Source of the DNA: Sphaerisporangium sp. TRM90804
Lineage (GTDB): Bacteria > Actinomycetota > Actinomycetes > Streptosporangiales > Streptosporangiaceae
Direction: 5' to 3'
Length of the DNA: 64,000 nt
Assembly (NCBI RefSeq): GCF_029846175.1
Contig: NZ_JARWAC010000013.1
Location: 86,107 to 150,106 of the forward strand
How positions within the stretch are numbered: the stretch's first letter is position 1; the number at the start of each line of letters is the position of its first letter. Below are positions 1 through 8,438 of the stretch, piece by piece. Below the pieces are notes generated by a model. It was not told the origin of the DNA. It searched no databases and saw only the letters and a program-made list of their open reading frames with translations. Made by a program: the position numbers and the translations under genes.

Positions 1-77
1 GCCAGCTCGGCGGCGATGGCCAGCGTCGGGTTGACGTGGCCGGGGACGGGGGAGGGCAGGAAGGAGAAGGTCGCCAT
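1..77 (-). CDS. Glycosyltransferase, N-terminal fragment (cut by window edge)
   Basis: Only the first 25 codons lie inside the window; the gene continues past the left edge. The reading begins ATG GCG ACC TTC and gives FLPSPVPGHVNPTLAI, the first strand and loop of macrolide-type GT-B glycosyltransferases (MGT/UGT family), where the G-H-x-N-P motif faces the acceptor. A GAGGA ribosome site sits just upstream of the start. It lies 36 bp downstream of, and on the same strand as, the 3-ketoreductase gene, so it probably belongs to that deoxysugar operon. It differs from the six other glycosyltransferases here, which start MRV-x(4-5)-W-x3-H. Function beyond sugar transfer cannot be judged. Confidence 0.75.
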   Translation of the reverse strand, partial: MATFSFLPSPVPGHVNPTLAIAAEL

Positions 78-113
78 GGCTCGTCCTCGATCGTGGGTGG
101 ATGGGGTGGCCGG

Positions 114-1091
114 TCACGGATTGCGGACGAGCCGCACGGCGGCGCTGACCGCCTCCAGCAGCCGGGCCTGCCGGACGATGTCCGCGGCGTGGTCGCGATG
201 GGCCGAGGGGCGGTGGACGTCCTCGGCGAACCGCCTGACCATGTTGGCGAACTGGTCGTCGGCGGCCAGCACCCGCTCCTCGCGGTGGTCCTGGCGCTCC
301 AGCCTGAGCACCGGGCGGGCGGACGGCGGCGGCGTGAACGCCCAGTCGACGGTCAGCTTCCCCGTGCTGCCCAGGACGCTGTACGCGCAGCGGTACATGT
401 GCGACATGCCGAACACGCACTGCGCGGTCACGCCCATGGCGTCGTAGAGCAGGGCCGAGCCGGCGACGTCCACCCCGCCGCCCGCCTCCTGCTGCAGGAC
501 CGCCCCGGCGACGGTGAGGCCCGGGTCGAGGAAGAGCTGCGCGGCCCGCACCGTGTAGGTGCCGGTCTCCATCAGCGAGCCGCCGTCCAGCTCGGGCCGG
601 TAGCGGATGGCGGCCCGGTCGCCCGGCGGGATGGCGAACTCGGCGATGACGTGCCGCGGCTCGCCGACGGCGCCCTCGGCGACCAGGCGGCGGGCGGTCT
701 GGTGCTGGGAGTGGTGCAGGAAGGCGAAGTTCTCCATCAGCAGCAGCCCGCGCGCGGCGGCCTGCCCGGTCAGCTTCTCGGCGGTCACGGCCGAGGCGGT
801 GAAGGACTTCTCGACGAGCACGTGCTTGCCGGCCTCCAGCGCCGCCTCCGCCCACCCCGCGTGCAGGGCGTTCGGCAGGGGCACGTACACCGCGTCCACG
901 TCCGCGCGCTCCAGCAGCCGCTCGTATCCCCGGACGCCGTCGCAGCCGAACCGGCGGGCGAAGCGGAGCGCCTTGTCCTCGTCCCGGCTGGCGACCGCGA
1001 CCAGGCGCAGGCCGCTCGCGAGCATCGCCGGCACCGTCCGGCGCCAGGCGATGTCGGCGCAGCCCAGCACGCCGATGCGGAGTCCGTCCAT
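114..1091 (-). CDS. NDP-hexose 3-ketoreductase (Gfo/Idh/MocA family)
   Basis: 325-residue oxidoreductase that would reduce the 3-keto group left by the 2,3-dehydratase, giving an NDP-4-keto-2,6-dideoxyhexose. The N-terminus has the NAD(P) site GVLGCADIAWRR; the Gfo/Idh/MocA lysine lies in VLVEKS (usually EKP); the central block LLMENFAFLHHSQH and the later ELDGGSLMETGTYTVRAAQ are typical of sugar 3-ketoreductases of macrolide and aromatic polyketide clusters. Start ATG chosen because GAGGAG lies 5 bases upstream. It is divergent from the 2,3-dehydratase gene and has its own SARP-type box at 1122-1153. The stereochemistry at C3 (olivose or digitoxose type) cannot be read from sequence. Confidence 0.88.
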   Translation of the reverse strand: MDGLRIGVLGCADIAWRRTVPAMLASGLRLVAVASRDEDKALRFARRFGCDGVRGYERLLERADVDAVYVPLPNALHAGWAEAALEAGKHVLVEKSFTASAVTAEKLTGQAAARGLLLMENFAFLHHSQHQTARRLVAEGAVGEPRHVIAEFAIPPGDRAAIRYRPELDGGSLMETGTYTVRAAQLFLDPGLTVAGAVLQQEAGGGVDVAGSALLYDAMGVTAQCVFGMSHMYRCAYSVLGSTGKLTVDWAFTPPPSARPVLRLERQDHREERVLAADDQFANMVRRFAEDVHRPSAHRDHAADIVRQARLLEAVSAAVRLVRNP

Positions 1092-1121
1092 GTTCACTCC
1101 TCGCAGAAGGGGCGGCCTCAC

Positions 1122-1153
1122 ATCGTCGGGCGCGCCGCTCGAGGGGGGTTCGA
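1122..1153 (-). promoter_or_regulatory. SARP-type box and -10 for the 3-ketoreductase operon
   Basis: On the minus strand TCGAACC and TCGAGCG begin 11 bp apart (plus coordinates 1147-1153 and 1136-1142), followed after 8 bp by GACGAT (1122-1127). This matches the published layout of SARP sites (heptamer repeats at 11-bp pitch overlapping the -35, 8 bp from the -10). The gene starts about 30 nt downstream with a normal ribosome site. Confidence 0.6.
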
Positions 1154-1184
1154 AGCGGGCTGGCCGCCGGCCGACGAGCCGCTT

Positions 1185-1216
1185 TCGAGCGCACCACGAG
1201 TCCGGTTCCGCAGGTT
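1185..1216 (+). promoter_or_regulatory. SARP-type box and -10 for the 2,3-dehydratase operon
   Basis: TCGAGCG (1185-1191) and ACGAGTC (1196-1202) at 11-bp pitch, then 8 bp, then CAGGTT (1211-1216) as a -10. The ATG of the dehydratase begins 7 nt after the -10, which predicts a leaderless transcript. Confidence 0.6.
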
Positions 1217-1223
1217 CGGGGGC

Positions 1224-2597
1224 ATGGCAGAGACCCTTGCGGCGCCACTCATCGCGGCCGACCTCGACTCCTGGCTGGTCGAACGCCGCCGGAGCAGCGT
1301 GTTCGAGGTCGAGCGGATACCGTTCGGCGACATGGTCGGCTGGCACTTCGAGCCGGTGACCGGGAACCTCGTGCACGAGAGCGGGAAGTTCTTCGCCGTG
1401 GAGGGCCTGCACGTGCGGTCCGACTACGGCCCGGTGCGCGAGTGGCAGCAGCCGATCATCCTGCAGCCGGAGTTCGGCATCCTCGGCATCCTGGTCAAGC
1501 GGGTGGGCGGCGTCCTGCACTGCCTGATGCAGGCCAAGATGGAGCCGGGCAACGTCAACGACCTGCAGCTCTCGCCGACCGTCCAGGCGACGCGCAGCAA
1601 CTACACCCGGGTCCACCGCGGCCAGGGGACGCGCTACCTCGACTACTTCGTCGCGCCCAGCCGCGGGAAGGTGCTCGTGGACGTCCTGCAGTCGGAGCAG
1701 GGCGTGTGGTTCTACCGCAAGCGCAACCGGAACATGATCGTCGAGGTCGGCGAGGACGTCCAGGCCGAGGAGGACTTCCGCTGGCTGCCGCTCGACGAGG
1801 TGTGGCGGCTGCTGCGCGTCGACAACCTCGTCAACATGGACGCGCGGTCGGTGCTGTCGTGCCTTCCGGTGGCCGTCCCCGACTGGATGGACACGGCGGC
1901 CCCCGGCGGCGACTCCTTCGGCGACGCGGTCCGGCGCTCCTTGCGCGGCGAGGGCCGGCCGCACCGCGGCGGCGCCCACATCCTCAACTGGTTCACCCAG
2001 GTCAAGACGGCCTACCACACCTCGGTGAACCGCATCCCGCTGGCCGAGGTCAGCGGCTGGTACCGCACCGACAAGGAGATCAGCCACCAGGACGGCAAGT
2101 ACTTCAGCGTCCTCGCGGTGGCCGTGCGCACCAGCAACCGCGAGGTCGCGCGGTGGACGCAGCCGTTGATCGCCCCGAGCGGCCAGGGCGTGGCCGCCTT
2201 CGTCGGCAAGCGGATCGACGGCGTGCTGCACGTCCTGGCGCACGCGCGGGTCGAGCCCGGCTTCGTCGACGTGGTGGAGCTGGCGCCCACCGTGCTGTGC
2301 AACCCCTCGAACTACCGCGACATCCCGCTCTCGGGCTGGCCGCCGTTCCTGCACGACGTGCTCACCGCCGACCCGGGCAAGGTGCGCTTCTCGGCGGTGC
2401 TGTCGGAGGAGGGCGGCCGGTTCCACCACGCCCAGACCCGCTACATGCTCATCGAGGCCGGTCAGGACGAGTACACGCAGGTGCCGCCCAACTTCGAGTG
2501 GATGACCCTGCGGCAGCTCACCGGCCTGCTGCGCCACAGCCACTACCTCAACGTCCAGGCCCGGAGCCTGGTCGCCTGCCTGAACGCCGCCGGGTGA
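1224..2597 (+). CDS. NDP-hexose 2,3-dehydratase
   Basis: 457-residue protein built of two homologous halves (about 1-225 and 240-457), the hallmark of the EvaA/TylX3-type sugar 2,3-dehydratases that make 2-deoxysugars. Repeated blocks are visible: SGKFFAVEGLHVR / DGKYFSVLAVAVR, EWQQPIILQPEFG / RWTQPLIAPSGQG, and AKMEPGNVNDLQLSPTVQ / ARVEPGFVDVVELAPTV. Length is normal for the family. It removes the C2 hydroxyl of NDP-4-keto-6-deoxyglucose. The ATG is chosen because it begins the conserved domain and lies 7 nt after a SARP-type promoter; no clear Shine-Dalgarno is needed if the mRNA is leaderless. The 4-ketoreductase gene follows 29 bp later. Confidence 0.93.
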   Translation: MAETLAAPLIAADLDSWLVERRRSSVFEVERIPFGDMVGWHFEPVTGNLVHESGKFFAVEGLHVRSDYGPVREWQQPIILQPEFGILGILVKRVGGVLHCLMQAKMEPGNVNDLQLSPTVQATRSNYTRVHRGQGTRYLDYFVAPSRGKVLVDVLQSEQGVWFYRKRNRNMIVEVGEDVQAEEDFRWLPLDEVWRLLRVDNLVNMDARSVLSCLPVAVPDWMDTAAPGGDSFGDAVRRSLRGEGRPHRGGAHILNWFTQVKTAYHTSVNRIPLAEVSGWYRTDKEISHQDGKYFSVLAVAVRTSNREVARWTQPLIAPSGQGVAAFVGKRIDGVLHVLAHARVEPGFVDVVELAPTVLCNPSNYRDIPLSGWPPFLHDVLTADPGKVRFSAVLSEEGGRFHHAQTRYMLIEAGQDEYTQVPPNFEWMTLRQLTGLLRHSHYLNVQARSLVACLNAAG

Positions 2598-2626
2598 GCG
2601 GGCCGCCCGACAGTTAGGACAGCGAC

Positions 2627-3394
2627 GTGGAGATCGTCGGCCGCGGCTTCATCGCCCGGAACCTGGCGGAGCTCGCGCACAAGCACGACGGCGTGGTGGC
2701 CTTCGCCGTCGGCGTGCCCAACTCGGTGGTGCGCGGCGAGGACGAGTTCGGCCGCGAGGCCGCGCTGCTGTACGACGTCGTGCGCCGCTGCGTGCGCGAA
2801 CGCGGCAAGCTCGTCTTCTTCTCGACGGCGTCGGCCGCCATGTACGGCGGCCCGGAGAGCGCAGGCACCGAGGACGGCCCGGTCTACCCCGGCGGCGCCT
2901 ACGGCAGGCACAACCTCGCCCTGGAGAGCGTGCTCGCGCGCTCGGGGGTGGACTACCTGGTGCTGCGGTCCAGCAACCTGATCGGGTCGCACCAGCGGGC
3001 GAACGGCCTGCTGCCCGTGCTGGTCAACGGCATCAGGTCGGGCACGGTGACCGTCTACCGCGGCGCCCGGCGCGACCTCGTCGACATCGCCGACATGGCG
3101 GCCGTCCTGGACCGGCTGCTCGCCCTGGGGGTGTCCCGGCAGGTGGTCAACGTCGCGAGCGGCGTCTCGGTGCCGGTCGAGCACATCGTCGGGCACATCG
3201 AGCGGCGGCTCGGCGCCTTCGCCGCGCGCCGCGTGGTGGACCCGCCGGTGCCGTACCCGGCCGCCCCGGTCTCCATCGCCAAACTGCGCCGCCTGCTGCC
3301 CGGCGTCGCCGCCTTCGGCTTCGGCCCCGACTACTACAAGCGCGTGCTCGACAGGTACGTGGACGAGTACGCCGGCGCCCCCCTGCCCGGCTGA
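2627..3394 (+). CDS. NDP-hexose 4-ketoreductase
   Basis: 255-residue short-chain (extended SDR-like) reductase with an NAD(P) motif VGRGFIARNL at residues 3-13 and the catalytic region STASAAMYGG...YGRHNLALE (Tyr and Lys/His variation). It resembles the small 4-ketoreductases of angucycline deoxysugar pathways. It would perform the last step, reduction of the 4-keto group of the NDP-2,6-dideoxyhexose. The GTG start is supported by AGGA about 8 bases upstream and by the Rossmann motif beginning at residue 3. It is cotranscribed with the 2,3-dehydratase. The C4 stereochemistry cannot be inferred. Confidence 0.8.
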   Translation: MEIVGRGFIARNLAELAHKHDGVVAFAVGVPNSVVRGEDEFGREAALLYDVVRRCVRERGKLVFFSTASAAMYGGPESAGTEDGPVYPGGAYGRHNLALESVLARSGVDYLVLRSSNLIGSHQRANGLLPVLVNGIRSGTVTVYRGARRDLVDIADMAAVLDRLLALGVSRQVVNVASGVSVPVEHIVGHIERRLGAFAARRVVDPPVPYPAAPVSIAKLRRLLPGVAAFGFGPDYYKRVLDRYVDEYAGAPLPG

Positions 3395-3532
3395 CCAAGC
3401 CCCGGTGTCGGGCGGCGGCCTGGCCTCCGGCGGCCTGATCTCAAGGGGCGTCCGATCTCGTGCGGTGCCCCGGCCCCGCGACAGCGGCGGACCCTGCGGG
3501 CCGCCCCATAACAGGAGCACCGCGGGCCCGCG

Positions 3533-4843
3533 TCAGGCGGCTTCGGCGCCCGAGGCGGCGAGACGTTCCAGGACGCCCACGACCTGCGTGGGCGCCGGCT
3601 GCCGCGCCATCTCCAGGCGGACGCGCCCGGCCGCCGCGCCGTAGGACGGGTCGCCCATCAGCGCCGACAGCGCCTCGCGGATCGCCTGCGGCTCGGCCAG
3701 CGCGGGGTCCAGCGCGATGCCCGCGCCGGCCGCGGCGACCCGCGAGGCGTGGAACGCGTGGTCGGGAAGCTGCCCCATCACCAGTTGCGGGACGCCGTGG
3801 CGCAGCGCGGTCAGCGTGGTGCCGCCGCCGCCCTGGTGCACGATCGCCGAGCACGCGGGCAGCAGCATGTGCAGCGGGACCGACTCCGCGACCCGGACGC
3901 CGTCCGGCAGCGCGGGGAGCTGGTCGGAGGTGGTGGCGACGATCACCTCGGCGCCCAGGGCCACCGCCGCCTCCACCGCCCGTCCGGCGGGGAAGGGGAT
4001 CTGCCCGGCGAACCGCGCCACCGTGCTGCCCCACGTGACGCACACGCGGGGCGCGGGCGGCAGCCCGGCGGCCCACGGCGGCTGCACGCCCGGCCCGTTG
4101 TAGGGGACGAAGCGCACGTTCTGCCGGGGGAGCGCGGCGGGGAGCTGCACGCTGGGCGGGCACGGGTCCAGCGTCAGCGTGCCCAGGTCTTCCAGCTCCG
4201 ACAGCCCGAACCGCTCCAGCAGCTCCCAGAACAGCGGGACCTCGGCGAGCAGGCTCGCCTGGGTGTCGGCCTGCCCCGCCGTCATGTCGGCCCCCCACAG
4301 GTGGCGCACGGCGGGCACGCCGAGCACCGCCGCCGTCAGCGGCCCGGCGAAGGTCAGCGGGTCGTGCACGATGAGGTCCGGCCGCCAGGCGCGCGAGAGC
4401 CCCACCAGGTCGTCGGCCATGGCGTCGGCGACCCCCACGAACGTCCCGACGGCCCGCACGATGCGCTCGCGCGGCACGCCCCCGCCCTTCCCCGCGCCGG
4501 AGCCGTCGCCGCCGGACCGGCGGGCGCCACCGGACGCCGGGGCATCGCCGTTCCCGTTCGCCTGGCCGCCGACCCTTGCCTGGCCGTCACCGTCACCGGC
4601 CGCCGGGCCTGCGCCGGCCGCCCGGGCGCCCCCGTTCGCGGCGGCGCCGTCGCCGCCTCGGCGGCGGATCACCTCGACGTCCCGGCCCACGACCGTCAGC
4701 GGCAGGCCCGACGTCGCGACGACGTCCGCGTGCGCGGGCTGGACGGCCACACGCACGTCGTGGCCGGCGGCGCGCAGCGCCCAGCCGGTGGGGACCATGG
4801 GAAGGAAGTGGGTGGACCAGACCGATGTCATCAGTACCCGCAT
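3533..4843 (-). CDS. GT-B glycosyltransferase with Gly/Ala-rich insert
   Basis: 436-residue glycosyltransferase of the UGT/MGT superfamily. N-terminal domain MRVLMTSVWSTHFLPMVPTGWAL; C-terminal nucleotide-sugar domain with CVTWGST, SVPLHMLLPACSAIVHQGGGGTTLTA and the family tail. It is about 40 residues longer than the other complete copies here because residues 61-122 are almost entirely Gly, Ala, Asp, Asn, Arg and Ser. The insert lies in the N-terminal acceptor domain. It probably transfers one of the cluster's deoxyhexoses. ATG lies 6 nt after the -10 of a SARP-type promoter. It ends 138 bp from the convergent 4-ketoreductase gene; that gap holds only short imperfect GC-rich inverted repeats. 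Confidence 0.9.
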   Translation of the reverse strand: MRVLMTSVWSTHFLPMVPTGWALRAAGHDVRVAVQPAHADVVATSGLPLTVVGRDVEVIRRRGGDGAAANGGARAAGAGPAAGDGDGQARVGGQANGNGDAPASGGARRSGGDGSGAGKGGGVPRERIVRAVGTFVGVADAMADDLVGLSRAWRPDLIVHDPLTFAGPLTAAVLGVPAVRHLWGADMTAGQADTQASLLAEVPLFWELLERFGLSELEDLGTLTLDPCPPSVQLPAALPRQNVRFVPYNGPGVQPPWAAGLPPAPRVCVTWGSTVARFAGQIPFPAGRAVEAAVALGAEVIVATTSDQLPALPDGVRVAESVPLHMLLPACSAIVHQGGGGTTLTALRHGVPQLVMGQLPDHAFHASRVAAAGAGIALDPALAEPQAIREALSALMGDPSYGAAAGRVRLEMARQPAPTQVVGVLERLAASGAEAA

Positions 4844-4849
4844 GGCGGC

Positions 4850-4881
4850 ATCCTGACGCCCGGGGCTCGAAGCGGGCTGGA
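4850..4881 (-). promoter_or_regulatory. SARP-type box and -10 for the glycosyltransferase
   Basis: On the minus strand TCCAGCC (4875-4881) and TCGAGCC (4864-4870) at 11-bp pitch, 8 bp, then CAGGAT (4850-4855). The glycosyltransferase ATG starts 6 nt after the -10, predicting leaderless mRNA. The box lies in the 45-bp gap behind the upstream nucleotidyltransferase-like gene. Confidence 0.62.
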
Positions 4882-4888
4882 GGACGCG

Positions 4889-5896
4889 TCAACCGCCGTG
4901 CCCCGGAACCTCCACCGTCACCACGGCGTGGTCCCCGACGACGAGCCGATGGCCCCGCCCGCCCGGCACGGCCGGCCCCACGCTGGCGTTCCTGCCGATG
5001 ACCGAGCCGCGCACCCCGCGCAGGTCGCGCAGCTCCGCGCCCTCCATCAGGATCGAGTCGCCCACCGAGGCGCCGTCGACGACGCAGTCGGCGCCGACCG
5101 AGGTGTACGGCCCCACGACGCTGTCACGCACCACCGCGTCGGGCCCGATCAGCGCGGGCCCCACCACCCGCGACCGCTCGACCGAGCCCCCCTCCTCCAC
5201 GACGACCTGCCCGACCAGCTCGCTGTCGGTGTCCACCATGCCCCGCACCTCGGCCCGGCGGGCGGACAGCACCGCGCGGTTGGCGGCCAGCAGGCCCTCC
5301 AGCACGCCGCCGTCCTCCCACTGACCGGCCGAGACGTGGTCGCGCACCACGTGGCCGTGCTCCCGAAGCCAGCGCAGCGCCGAGCCGATCTCCCGCCGGT
5401 TCGACCAGTCGGGGCCGATCGACCGGACGGCCTGGTGGACGACGGGGGACAGGACGCAGACGCCGGTGTCGGCGGGCTCGCCCCCCGGTGACCGGGCGCC
5501 GGTCAGGCGCAGCGCGTGCGGCCGGTCGGCCCGGTAGGCCTCGACCAGGTCTCCGATGCCGCCGAAGACCATGCGGTCGCCGGGGAACAGCACGAAGTCG
5601 GCGTCGCCGAGGTGGTCGCGCGCCGCCAGCACCGCGTGGGCGGTGCCCAGCGGCGCGTCCTGCGCGACATAGGAGACCCGCAGGCCGAAGCGGCCGCCGT
5701 CCCCGACGGCCCTGCGCACCGAGCCGTCGCGGGCGTCGACGACCACGACGGCCTCGGCGACGCCGGCCTGCCGGATCGCCTCCAGGCCGTAGAACAGCAG
5801 CGGGCGGTTCCCCACCGGGATGACCTGCTTGGGCATGGTGTGGCTGAGCGGGCGGAGGCGGATCCCGCGGCCTCCGGCCAGGACGAGAGCTTTCAT
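4889..5896 (-). CDS. Degenerate glucose-1-phosphate thymidylyltransferase paralogue
   Basis: 335 residues, full RmlA-long architecture: nucleotidyltransferase domain about 1-240, then hexapeptide-repeat beta-helix about 240-335. It is clearly a paralogue of the intact RmlA at 24011-25081, but key residues are lost: the signature reads GGRGIRLRP instead of GGSGTRLRP, LGDN is PGDR (105-108), and about 20 residues carrying YG-x-x-EVD and the EKP motif with the sugar-binding lysine are missing between residues about 135 and 145. QDAPLGTAH and a W-E-D remain. I infer a non-catalytic or altered-specificity protein, perhaps a partner of RmlA. Start ATG at 5896 matches the other copy; an ATG 18 bases upstream is also possible. 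Confidence 0.85.
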   Translation of the reverse strand: MKALVLAGGRGIRLRPLSHTMPKQVIPVGNRPLLFYGLEAIRQAGVAEAVVVVDARDGSVRRAVGDGGRFGLRVSYVAQDAPLGTAHAVLAARDHLGDADFVLFPGDRMVFGGIGDLVEAYRADRPHALRLTGARSPGGEPADTGVCVLSPVVHQAVRSIGPDWSNRREIGSALRWLREHGHVVRDHVSAGQWEDGGVLEGLLAANRAVLSARRAEVRGMVDTDSELVGQVVVEEGGSVERSRVVGPALIGPDAVVRDSVVGPYTSVGADCVVDGASVGDSILMEGAELRDLRGVRGSVIGRNASVGPAVPGGRGHRLVVGDHAVVTVEVPGHGG

Positions 5897-5959
5897 GACG
5901 AGGCTGACCTTCATCTCTTCCGGTGTGACCGTCGCGGCGCCTGCGGAGGCGCGCCGCTC

Positions 5960-5991
5960 ATACTGACGGATGTCACTGGACGGGCGGTCGA
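5960..5991 (-). promoter_or_regulatory. SARP-type box and -10 for the RmlA-like gene
   Basis: Minus strand: TCGACCG (5985-5991) and TCCAGTG (5974-5980) at 11-bp pitch, 8 bp, CAGTAT (5960-5965). It faces the RmlA-like gene and is back to back with the box of the SARP gene. Confidence 0.58.
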
Positions 5992-6022
5992 GTGTGCCTG
6001 AACCTGAGGAGGCGAGAGCGGC

Positions 6023-6054
6023 TCGATCGAGGCTCGAGCGAGGCCGCGCACTGT
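6023..6054 (+). promoter_or_regulatory. SARP-type box and -10 in front of the first SARP gene
   Basis: TCGATCG (6023-6029) and TCGAGCG (6034-6040) at 11-bp pitch, 8 bp, then CACTGT (6049-6054). It suggests auto- or cross-regulation of the SARP gene. Confidence 0.6.
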
Positions 6055-6139
6055 TTCGCCTGCCACCGACCGTCCATCGGCGGCCGGCCGGCGCTCGCGC
6101 CGCCCGGCCCCGACGTGACCGGACCATGCTGAGGGTGAC

Positions 6140-7993
6140 ATGGAGTTCTATGTCTTGGGCCCGTTGCGCGTCATGGACGGAGCCGGCGACGTCACTCCGC
6201 AGACGCCGAAGCTGCGGGGACTCCTCGGGCTGCTGCTCATGCGGCACAACCAGGTGGTCCAGGTCGGCGAGCTGATCGACGAGTTGTGGGGCGAGCGGCC
6301 GCCCGCGAGCGCCGCCTCGACGCTGCAGACCTACGTCTACAAGCTGCGCAAGACGCTGCTGGGCGGCTACGGCGAGGACGGCAAGGGACTGCTGCGGACG
6401 CGCCCGCAGGGCTACCAGATGGTCGTCCCGCCCCAGACGCTCGACCTGTGCCGGTTCCAGGAGCTCAGCGACGAGGGCCGGGCCCGGCTGGCCGCCGGGG
6501 ACGCCGAGGCCGCCGCCGACGCCCTGGACGCGGCCGTCTCCCTGTGGCGCGGACGCCCCCTGGCCGGCATGGGCACCAGGAAGCCGCTCAAGGCGCACGT
6601 GGCGCGCCTGGAGGAGAGCCGCCTGAGCGCGCTGGAATGGCGGGTGGAGGCCAAGCTCAGGCTCGGCCGCCACGGCGAGCTCGTCGACGAGCTGGAGCGG
6701 CTGCTGGCGGTGAACCCGCTGCACGAGGGGCTCGCCGCCAAGCTGATGAAGGTGCTGCACCTGTCGGGTCGCCCCGCCGAGGCCGTGGCCGTCTACCGGC
6801 GCCTGCGCCAGGCGTTCGCCGAGGACCTCGGCCTGGAGCCCTCGCCGGTCCTGCAGCGCCTGTACCGCGACCTGACCACCGGCGCGGGAACGCCCGGCCG
6901 GCGGCCCGCGCCCGCCGCCGTCCCCGCCCCCGTCTCCCCGGACGTCGCCGCGCGCGGCGCCACCGCCTCCACCCGCCTGCCGGCGGACCCGCCCGGCCTC
7001 GTCGGCCGCGAGCGGGTGGCCGGCGCCGTCGAGCGGCTGCTGCTGGAGCGGCCCGGCGGCGGGGGGGCGACGCCGATCGTCTCCCTCGCCGGGGTCCCCG
7101 GCGTGGGCAAGACCGCGCTGGCCGTGCACCTGGCGCACCGGCTGCGCCCGCGCTTCCGGGGCGGCGTCCACTTCGTCGCGCTCGGCGGCTCCGGCGCCTC
7201 GCCGGCCGAGCCGGTGGCGGTGCTGGACGAGCTGCTCGGCACGCTGGGAGCGCCGCGCGGGCACCGCCGCGCGGAGGAGGCCAGCGCCGCCTTCCGCACC
7301 TGGATCACCGGCCGGAACGCGCTGATCGTGGTGGACGACCCGCGGAGCGCGGCCCAGGCGCGCCTGTTCCTGCCCGGCTGCTCCGAGAGCGCGGTGATCG
7401 TCACGAGCCGGAGCGGCATGTACGGCCTGGCCGGCGCGCACGTCGTCGAGCTGGACACGTTGAGCGCCGACGACGGGGTCGGGCTGCTGACCACGATGCT
7501 CGGGCGGCGGGCCGAGGAGGCGCCGGACGAGGTGCGGCGGATCGCCCGGCTCTGCGACGACCTGCCGCTCGCCCTGAGCGGCGCCGCGGCGCGGCTGCTG
7601 GCCTCGCCGGAGCTGTCGCTGCGCGACTACGCCGACCGGCTCACCGGGCCGGCGCGCCGGCTCGCGGAGCTGAGCCACGGCGACCTCGACATGCGGCGCG
7701 GGTACGACGCCGGCTACCTGCGGCTGGGCGAGGCGGAGCGTGAGGCGCTGTGCCGCCTGGGCACGGCGCGGCTGACCGGCTTCACGGCGCACCGGGTCTC
7801 CCACCTGCTGGGCTGGGGCGTCGCGGCGGCCGAGTCGGCCATCGTCCGCCTGGTCGAGCACCGGTTCGTCCGCGTCAGCGGCCGCGATCCGAGCGGGGAG
7901 CTGCACTACGCGTTCGCGCCGCTGAGCAGGGCTTACGTGTGGGAACGCGTCTCGGCGGGGACGCGTGCGGCCGTCGGGCTGCAGGGATCCTGA
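6140..7993 (+). CDS. SARP-family transcriptional activator with NB-ARC domain
   Basis: 617-residue AfsR-like regulator. Residues 1-95 form the winged-helix OmpR-type DNA-binding domain (MEFYVLGPLRVMDG, then TLQTYVYKLRK); 96-245 the bacterial transcriptional activation domain (BTAD) with TPR-like helices; about 280-610 an NB-ARC ATPase module with P-loop GVPGVGKT near residue 318 and LIVVDD as Walker B. No C-terminal TPR array, so it is shorter than AfsR. ATG chosen from GAGGG 5 bases upstream. A candidate pathway activator, very likely reading the 11-bp-spaced TCGA boxes listed here, including one in its own promoter. It is similar in layout to the second SARP at 10030. Confidence 0.93.
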   Translation: MEFYVLGPLRVMDGAGDVTPQTPKLRGLLGLLLMRHNQVVQVGELIDELWGERPPASAASTLQTYVYKLRKTLLGGYGEDGKGLLRTRPQGYQMVVPPQTLDLCRFQELSDEGRARLAAGDAEAAADALDAAVSLWRGRPLAGMGTRKPLKAHVARLEESRLSALEWRVEAKLRLGRHGELVDELERLLAVNPLHEGLAAKLMKVLHLSGRPAEAVAVYRRLRQAFAEDLGLEPSPVLQRLYRDLTTGAGTPGRRPAPAAVPAPVSPDVAARGATASTRLPADPPGLVGRERVAGAVERLLLERPGGGGATPIVSLAGVPGVGKTALAVHLAHRLRPRFRGGVHFVALGGSGASPAEPVAVLDELLGTLGAPRGHRRAEEASAAFRTWITGRNALIVVDDPRSAAQARLFLPGCSESAVIVTSRSGMYGLAGAHVVELDTLSADDGVGLLTTMLGRRAEEAPDEVRRIARLCDDLPLALSGAAARLLASPELSLRDYADRLTGPARRLAELSHGDLDMRRGYDAGYLRLGEAEREALCRLGTARLTGFTAHRVSHLLGWGVAAAESAIVRLVEHRFVRVSGRDPSGELHYAFAPLSRAYVWERVSAGTRAAVGLQGS

Positions 7994-8292
7994 ACCTCGG
8001 TGCGCCCTCACCCCCCGGGAGCGGCCGCCGTCGGCGCCGGCGGCGCGGGCGAGGCCGGCCGCCGGGCGGCGCCGGAATGCCGCCGTCGGCACGTGGGCGC
8101 GCGTTCAGGCGAGTGACGCCGAGCATCGGCGGCGTGCGCGGGGCGGGTGAATACCGGCGGAGACGCGGCCCGCGGGCGATCATGCCGGGCGGCGGGCGCC
8201 GCCGTGCGCGGAAGTCGCGCGCCATGACAGGGATACCGGCAATTCATGCGTCTTAGTAATGGGCGACAATATCGCATTCCTCTGCCTTCCGG

Positions 8293-8321
8293 TTGTCACT
8301 GTGTTAGGTTTCTTGTAAAGA
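8293..8321 (+). promoter_or_regulatory. Possible sigma-70-type promoter in a 445-bp gap
   Basis: TTGTCA (8293-8298), 17-bp spacer, TAAAGA (8316-8321) in an unusually AT-rich patch, about 118 bp before the PEP-synthase-like gene. The rest of the 7994-8438 gap is GC-rich and shows no gene and no SARP-type box. Confidence 0.4.
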
Positions 8322-8438
8322 TATTCAGTGGGTTCGGGTGTGCGTGCTTAATTGTTCACCAGGCTCACTCGGCGTGCCGTGCGGTGTCGGCTCCCGCCCA
8401 CGTCTGCCGCTGCAAGGGCCTGCCGAAGGAGGAAGCGA

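Noticed and set aside
114..2543. A single minus-strand reading covering the 3-ketoreductase and the antisense of the 2,3-dehydratase
   Set aside because: Only the part up to 1091 matches a family; the rest is the shadow of the 2,3-dehydratase gene.
3395..3532. Terminator between the 4-ketoreductase and glycosyltransferase genes
   Set aside because: Several short GC-rich inverted repeats can be drawn but none is clearly better than background.
4889..5896. Calling the first RmlA-like gene a pseudogene
   Set aside because: The frame is open over the full length with normal codon use and its own promoter; degenerate motifs alone do not prove loss of function.
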